Shown: positions 57,725-64,000 of the stretch, piece after piece
How the letters are laid out: each line of letters opens with the position of its first letter
Numbering within the stretch: position 1 is the first letter of the stretch
DNA from: Tipula vernalis
Taxonomy: Eukaryota; Arthropoda; Insecta; Diptera; Tipulidae
Direction: 5' to 3'
Assembly: GCA_958295665.1 (NCBI GenBank)
Contig: OY282559.1
Coordinates: 267,940,057-268,004,056, forward strand
DNA length: 64,000 nt
Translations under genes and position numbers: made by a program
The notes under the pieces: model-generated
Told to the model about the DNA's origin: nothing
The model's database searches: none
Seen by the model: only the letters and a program-made list of their open reading frames with translations

Positions 57725-60664
57725 AGAATATTATGAAAAGCGTTAGATTCCGTCAGAGATAGCAGTAGTGATGTAAACTCTTTGTCATCAGTTATTTTAT
57801 ATGATGATGGTTCTATTGCCAATCCAAGATTTGAGGCAATAGCGTAACTACAAATTTCGGGCCCAACCGCAAAATTTGTCTTGGGCCCCTAAAATTGCTT
57901 CTATTTTTAAATAAAAATTATTTATTCCTATTATCTAGCCTAAAGCTCCGATTGTTTAAAGTTATTTGGTTTCGAGAGGAGAATTTAAGAAATTGCGCAA
58001 ATTTAAATATTTCCAAGTTGATATTTAGACCCTGCAGACCGAAAAATCTCAACTAATGCAGTGTAAGATAGTTTCTTTACCAATAAAACCCCTTACCATT
58101 TATCGGTAAACTTTGCGATTTTCCATTTACCTGAAGTTTTTACCAGAATTAAAATTATTCAAAATGTTGCTTAAATTTGTTATTGAATAGAGAAATACAC
58201 AATTTTACGCCACTAACCAAATAGTATTTTATATGAAAGAAATGTGATACTCAATATCAGTAATTTCGAAATAATCTCAAAAATGTCGAATTTGCAAAGT
58301 AATTACGTAAAACCGAAGAAATCCTATACGGGATAATCACTGTCATATGAAATGTTAGTAACCTAAACTTTCTTGAGTAAGAAAGTAAAGAAAGTTTGGC
58401 GTAGTCTCGAGAAATCCATACTAAATATCACGATTTATATGTATGAAGCTCAAAACATTACCATACAAAATTCGAATAAATTCGAAAATCTCGAATAATC
58501 CTAAAATTGTCGAAAAACTTAAAAAATCTAGAATAAACCGCGGAATAATCTCGATTACGCCAGACAAATTCGAATAATCTCTGTATTATATGAATCTCGA
58601 TTGATCTCGAACAAGTTTAATTATACAAAAAAATCTGGATATTAATGAATAATTTCGGTAAGCCTGTTAGTAAACCCAAGGACATTTCGAATCCAAAAAT
58701 TAGACAAATTACCAAATTATTTGTCAAGTAAGTTAATGTTACTAATCCTATTAAGCAAAATGCTACTAAGCAAGATAAGGCTAAGCTCAACAAAACGTAT
58801 TAGTAGCGGATAATCATCTTCTTCGAATAGGCTCTAAGTTTCTCGACTAACAAAGAACAATCAAATACCTTCGACAATCTCATACATACTCGAATAATCT
58901 CGAAAATCTCGAATAACTTGACTGTTTCGAAACACCAAATCACCAATTATGTCTCGTACATTAGGCACCTCATCTCCATGCTAGACTTCAAAAATCGCGA
59001 CAAAATTTAAAAAGTGATCAGAACATGTAATCCGAGAAAAGACGATATGAAATCGGGAAGCAACGAGAATTTCCAAAATCAAGAGAATCTCAACGAGAAC
59101 AAACAAAAACACCATCCGGTTTACAGTTAGTTCAATTTGTATTTACTGTTTACCTGTAATCAAAAACAGCCGGTAAATGAGATATACTATATAAGCCGAA
59201 CGAACGCTAATTCATTAAAGAGACTGACTAGTTTGGCTCAAATATCCATTGATTCCTTGTCTAAAGCAAACCCGCTTCTAATGAGCGAAATTGTTTTCAG
59301 TCGTGGTTAGATATTTTTCTAAGAAAAAACTTTCAGCTATTTATTTTTTCTTGATTTTTATGAACATCACAATTATTCTTCGCTAACTGCTTAGTAGCAA
59401 TTAGCTCTCTTTTGTAAGTTAGGTTCTTCCTTTTTCAAATCAAATTCAACATTTTCTAATCAAAACTTAATTTGATTTGTAAAAGGTTGAACTTGAAGTG
59501 CAAAAGGGGTAAATTTGGAGACTAACACTAATACGTTCTGTCAAAAAAGAACCGGGAATTGATAACTTAAAATGCCCGCGCTGAAGGGATTTCAAATGTT
59601 TTTTCCTAGATTTATAGGATTGCCTTTCATTATGATGCCAACATTGAGCGCAATCTGTCAACCAGTTTGTTTACAGCAGTTGGCTAAGTCAGTGGAACTC
59701 ATTGGTGCATGGCGATTATTACGATGAACGAAATTATTGAACAAAGAGTTTGCCTTAAAAAACTCGTGGATTTTATGCGACGATAACGCGCTATCACATT
59801 ATTTCGTTTACCCTCCTTTAAAAAAAACGTAAATGCGTTTACGGAATTAAGCAGATTTATTCGAGAATTTGACCGCAGCCTAAATCTAAATATCTGTCAG
59901 AACCTATAGGGAATTTCATTTCTAAGGAACCACATTATTTGTAGTTACTCAGATAATAACCTTCAGCAACGGTGAAGAAATTATTAGGTCTGACTAAAGA
60001 AAACACCCAACAGTGCAGAAACCACTTCTTCATTCTCTAAAAATTAGACCACCGTTTTGCTAATTTGAAAATGTTGTTTAATTTAAGCTTAATTTAATAT
60101 TCGAACGCTTGACAAATATCAAGGGCCCCAATAACCATGGGCTGGTTATTGGGGCTAATGATCGCGGCCGCGAGTGCTGCGGGTACCTAGTTACGCCACT
60201 GATTTGAGCCCGTTAAAGATAATGAAGTAGTGGGCATAGACCAGGTATTCGAAGAACCGAAATCTTCTTCATTACTTCAACTGCGATCCGTTAAAGGAAC
60301 CAAGGCACCTGCGAGGAAAACGGTAAAGAACCAAACTAATTGGAAACGAGAAATAATAAAAAAAAACGGCAATCAGGGAAAGAATTCTGTAATGCATAAG
60401 GAAAAGTAGTCGCCGCTAAAATTGTTAAACCACCTATGTAGATGTAATAAATCATGTTCATATGAGTGTCCTATTTTATTTACGGAAGAGGCGAGGCAAA
60501 ACATACACAGAAACTTTTGGATATTAAATGATAATGAAAACCGAATATTTTATGCTAAATTCGTAAATATTTTGCACCAGCTAAGCGAAAGCGAACTAAT
60601 GAAGAAACCTCCAGAAAGCAAAATACGTTTAAATATTTTTTCAATCATGGCAGATATGAATTAA
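57725..60664 (+). pseudogene. N-terminal part of the TIR transposon protein, split by the hAT insertion
   Basis: The left piece (about 57755-57836) reads SSDVNSLSSVILYDDGSIAN, ending in NPRFE. The frame resumes after the hAT at 60210 with PVKDNEVVGIDQVFEEP, then NWKREIIKKNGNQGKNSV, a stop (TAG at 60408), and a Cys cluster CRCNKSCSYECPILFTEEAR with NIHRNFWIL. The pattern NWKRN.RK..RN.G..Y, PPC.C...C, FTEE.R..IF..FW.L is one I know from many uncharacterised arthropod transposon proteins. The catalytic part is missing. Confidence 0.6.
57837..60201. mobile_element. hAT-like non-autonomous element (8-bp TSD)
   Basis: Ends CAATAGCGTAACTA (left) and CAGTGGCGTAACTA (reverse complement of right), typical hAT termini. 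The 8-bp duplication is ATTTGAGG / ATTTGAGC (57829-57836 and 60202-60209), with one change. No transposase is seen. The body is AT-rich. From 58440 to 58960 CTCGAATAATC-like words recur. A promoter-like ACTATATAAGCCG lies near 59186. Confidence 0.8.
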
Positions 60665-61513
60665 GAGTGTGTCGAGATTTTTTCTTAACCACATTATTAA
60701 TATCGCAGAGGACAATATATTATTTTTTTAAAGGCAATTGCAAACATATAAAAAAATCTGTTAGTTAGGTTATATTACAACAAGCAATAAATCACATAGA
60801 ACGTTTTCCGTGCATGGACTCACACTATGCAAGAGCCGGTACACAAAAAAAATGAAGGATTTATTATCCATGTTAGACTAGATTCCAATCGAAGATCAAA
60901 AATTCTATAGAGTTGTAATAAAAATGTAAAACTCAAAGTGATATAATTTAATGTAAGATTCACAAGACTGAATTAATATATTTTTATATTTATTATTTTT
61001 GCAATGAATTTTGAAATATATGCAATCTTTTATATTAAACTGATATTTATCTTGTTATTTTATTTATTGTCCTATACTCGTATACAATGTATTTTCAAAT
61101 TAATAAAAAAAAAATAAAAAATTTGACCATATGTATGGTATGTGACCTATATCCATTTTTGACTTTCTGGGCTTAATTATATTTCCTGACTTTAAAATAG
61201 GGAAAACCTGATTTTTCATTATTGGAAAAAATAGAAGAATATGTAACGAAATGGGGTATAGGACAGATTAGCATTTGTATGACGACTTCCCTAGAAAATC
61301 AATCATTAAATTTAAAAATTATTAAATATATCACACTATTTATCCTGGAAACACTGCTAAAGGAGGTAGTACTATTATAATTAGAAATAGTATTCATCAC
61401 TATATGAGGAGTTAAAATATGAAACGGAAGAAATACAAGCAACTGCTGTTATTGTCAAATCCAAAAGTAGTTCTATTTGTATTGCTAGTATTTACTGCCC
61501 ACCGAAGCACTCA

Positions 61514-61870
61514 ATGAAAGAAAAAGATTATCTCGAGTTCCTCAGTAAATTAGGAAAACGATTTGTACTTGGAGGAGACTTTAATGCAAAAAATGTCCAC
61601 TGGGGATCCAGATTAACAATGACTAAGGGTAAAGAACTCCTAAAAGCTATCAGAAAATGCAGTTGTGAAGCCCTCTCAACTGGAAAACCAACCTACTGGC
61701 CAACTGATCCAAACAAAGTACCAGATCTGATTGATTTCTTTATAATAAAGAACATATCTGTAAATTATGTACAAGTAGATGAAAGCCATGACTTAAACTC
61801 TGATCATTCACCAATATTTCTAACGTTAAGTGAAAAAATCATTCAGAAAGAATGCTTTAGATATCGCTAG
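61514..61870 (+). pseudogene. Jockey LINE endonuclease C-terminal half
   Basis: FVLGGDFNAKNVHWGSRLTM carries the catalytic Asp/Asn pair. LSTGKPTYWPTDPNKVPDLI and SHDLNSDHSPIFLTL contain the final Asp-His of the nuclease. Upstream, in another frame, are YPGNTAKGGSTIII and SICIASIYCPP. Confidence 0.88.
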
Positions 61871-61887
61871 AAGAAAAAATTAACTTA

Positions 61888-63209
61888 ATGGTTCCGTTAA
61901 AGACGGAAGAACAATTAGACAAAGAAGTTCACAAATTTGTAAACGATATACAGCAATCAGCTTGGAAAAATACTCCTGAAATTAAAACGAAAATCAAGGG
62001 AAACAACTACCCTATGGAAACTAGGGAACTCCTCGCAGAAAAAAGAAGAGCGAGAAGAGTATGGCAAATAAAAAGGGCCCCCCAAGATAAAACTCATTTG
62101 AACAATCTCACTCAAAAATTAAGAAGAGAGATCAAAGAATTGAAAGATGAATCAATCAGCAACTATTTAAGAAAATTAACTAATGATAACAGTACTGATT
62201 ATTCTCTTTGGAAAGCAACCAAAAGAATCAAAAGACCAATAATGCAGATTCCCCCAATACAAATAAAGGTGAGAAATGGGCTAGAAATTATGAAGGGAAA
62301 GCTCGAGAATTTGCTGAACACCTCGAAAAAATATTCCAACCACATAAAGACCAAACGTTGGAAGCTAAGATAATAACTGAACAAGCTGTGCAAAAAAGTA
62401 AAGAAATCCTACCCACAACACCAAGTCATGCGTGAGATAAAAGCTAATATGAATACGAAAAAAGCTCCTGGGTACGATCTTATTACTGCAGAAATCTCAA
62501 AAGAACTGCCAAAGTAAGCTCTGGTGAAACTCGCCAATCTTATAAATGCAGCATTTAGAATCAAATGTGTACCAAGCTTATGGAAAATTGCAGAAGTAAT
62601 TATGACCCCAAAACCTGGGAACCACTACACATAACATCGTCTTATAGGCCAATTTTGCTATTGCCATTCATGTCCAAACTCTTTGAGATGCTTCTGGTAA
62701 AAAGATTAAATCCGATAATTGAGAGCCAAAACTTGATCCCAAATCAGTTTCGCAACCCACACTCAACAATTGATCAAGTACACAGAATAACCAGTATAAT
62801 TGAGGAAGCATTAGAGGAGAAAAAAGTCTGTTCAACAGTATTTCTAGACGTTGCACAAGCGTTTGATAGAGTGTCGGATGAAGGACTTAGCCACAAGTTG
62901 AGGAATCTTCTAACAATGCAATTTGCTAAGATACTGGAATCTTACTTGAAAGATAGGTTCTTCAGGATTAAGTTAGATGATACATTTTCTGAATTGAAAG
63001 AAATCAATGCAGGAGTTCCACAGGGCAGTGTATTAGGGCCGGTTTTATACCTACTATACACTTATGATCTTCCTACATTAGAAAACAACACGGTGGCAAC
63101 TTTTGCAGATGATACGGCGATCTTAGCTGTTGGAAAAAGCAACGAAGAATCAACACAGAAGTTACAATCAGCTATAACTCAAATATATAAATGGACAAAA
63201 GGAGAATAA
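61888..63209 (+). pseudogene. Jockey LINE linker and reverse transcriptase
   Basis: 61888-62373 is the Lys/Arg-rich linker (ELLAEKRRARRVWQIKRAPQ). RT in 62565-63209: SYRPILLLPFMSKLFEMLLV, TVFLDVAQAFDRVSDEGL (first Asp), GVPQGSVLGPVLYLLYTYDL and ATFADDTAILAVG with FADD intact. The fingers before it are in a different frame, with a stop near 62517. Confidence 0.9.
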
Positions 63210-63775
63210 AACTAAATGAAGCTAAATCAGTTCACATCAACCTTACAAACAGACGAATCGAACTTATTCCGATTACCATAAATCGGGAAATAATACCGCA
63301 TGCGAACACAGCTAAGTATCTCGGCATGACCCTGGATGCTAAACTACGATGGAAAGCACACGTCAAGAAGAAAAGTGAAGAATTAAGACTTAAATACAGA
63401 AAAATGTATTGGCTGATGGGAAGGAACTCTTCTTTATCAACATACAACAAGCTTCTACTTTATAAGCAAATATTGAAACCGATTTGGACTTATGGTATTC
63501 AGATTTGGGGTTGTACCAAACAGAGCAACGTAAATATCATCCAAAGATTTCAGAATATGGTATTAAGGAACATCGTTGATGCACCTTGGTATGTCAGAAA
63601 CAATGACCTTCATAGGGACCTTAAAATGAACCTCATCTTAAATGAAATCCAGGAAAAAGCACGGAGACACGAAGAAAGGCTCCGCCAACATGTGAACATC
63701 GAGGCAACTCAGCTCCTAAGCATCACGAATTTAGTTCGCAGACTTAAAAGAACTAAACCTTTTGAGCTGGTGTGA
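63191..63775 (+). pseudogene. Jockey LINE ORF2 C-terminus
   Basis: NTAKYLGMTLDAKLRWKAHV, LLYKQILKPIWTYGIQIWGC and FQNMVLRNIVDAPWYVRNND are the post-RT blocks of Jockey ORF2. It ends with LVRRLKRTKPFELV and a stop. The frame overlaps the RT frame by 19 bases, so one frameshift joins them. Confidence 0.88.
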
Positions 63776-64000
63776 TTATCAGTTTAAACAACATTGTGCT
63801 GATCTAAAATCCACTACAAAGATGTGGTTTACTTCAATTTAACAAACACTATGGAACGCCGATGGGAAGAAGCCATAGATTAATTTAAGTTATTAAATTA
63901 AGTCAGAAACAAATTGCTCAGTAGTCCAGGAGACTAGATTGTAATTACATAAAATAAAAAAATAAAAAATTTACTTTAGTGACTGTTGTTGGACGAGTCC

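Larger units (their letters stand above)
57262..61290 (+). mobile_element. TIR DNA transposon remnant, family unnamed
   Basis: The left end has CATACGAATGCTATCTGTCC; the right end, as reverse complement, CATACAAATGCTAATCTGTC. Both are followed by CTA and a CCATTT word. Interior copies of TATAGGACA lie near 57549, with GTGACCTATATCC near 61142. The coding remnant in between is plus-strand, and a hAT-like element is inserted in it (57837-60201). Confidence 0.65.
61330..63980 (+). mobile_element. Jockey-type LINE, 5'-truncated
   Basis: ORF2 from the middle of the endonuclease to the end, followed by a 200-bp tail ending in AAAATAAAAAAATAAAAAATTT. Frame changes lie near 61400, 61870, 62370-62560 and 63200. 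The left end at about 61330 is a typical 5' truncation. Confidence 0.88.

Overview
The window is eukaryotic, AT-rich DNA from an arthropod, most likely a fly. The evidence is the mix of mobile element families (Ty3/gypsy, BEL/Pao, Ty1/copia, Jockey/CR1-like LINEs, a DD41D-type mariner, hAT, pogo), a 62-bp spliceosomal intron and a style of low-complexity intergenic DNA that recalls Diptera. The species call is inference. I see no complete, undamaged host gene, and no rRNA, tRNA or CRISPR. This is a repeat graveyard, and its interest lies in nested insertions, captured gene fragments and tandem arrays with internal inversions.

Layout. 1-115 holds the N-terminus of a pipsqueak-type HTH protein running off the left edge (minus strand). 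116-3459 is AT-rich and non-coding. 3460-3862 is an (AACTCAA)-like array and 3866-4003 a CAT-rich array, interrupted by a structurally complete gypsy element (gypsy-1, 4004-8376, TSD CCAT). 8480-11390 is a damaged plus-strand gypsy pol (gypsy-2), and 12003-13486 a minus-strand gypsy gag remnant.

14257-26785 is one minus-strand BEL/Pao element opened by two later insertions whose target-site duplications can be read. One is a TIR-bounded unit (14428-17558, TSD ATC) that carries a C2H2 zinc-finger gene remnant with introns and a NOP16-like fragment, and that itself received a pogo-like element with a PHD finger (15586-17191). The other is a gypsy element with both LTRs (gypsy-3, 17772-23371, TSD ATAT).

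27169-30030 has LINE pieces and a gypsy fragment. 30588-31290 is a tandem array that inverts. 33050-41640 contains CR1/Jockey-like LINE remnants on both strands and a fragment of a cyclic-nucleotide-gated channel gene (34148-34764). 41830-45620 is a LINE fragment followed by a copia element. 46050-47626 is a 145-bp tandem array next to a TIR element filled with 110-bp repeats. 49395-50585 is a 173-bp satellite with an inversion and a 54-bp insertion whose relative lies inside the copia integrase. 50667-55403 is a gypsy element with both LTRs (gypsy-5). 56330-57170 is a mariner remnant. 57262-61290 is a TIR DNA transposon interrupted by a hAT-like element (57837-60201, 8-bp TSD). 61330-63980 is a Jockey-type LINE.

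Most coding regions are interrupted by frameshifts or stops, so they are described as pseudogenes or element parts. The most promising object for follow-up is the TIR unit at 14428-17558. Without the later pogo insertion it would be about 1.5 kb, with two convergent genes each starting about 160 bp inside a TIR and no recognisable transposase.
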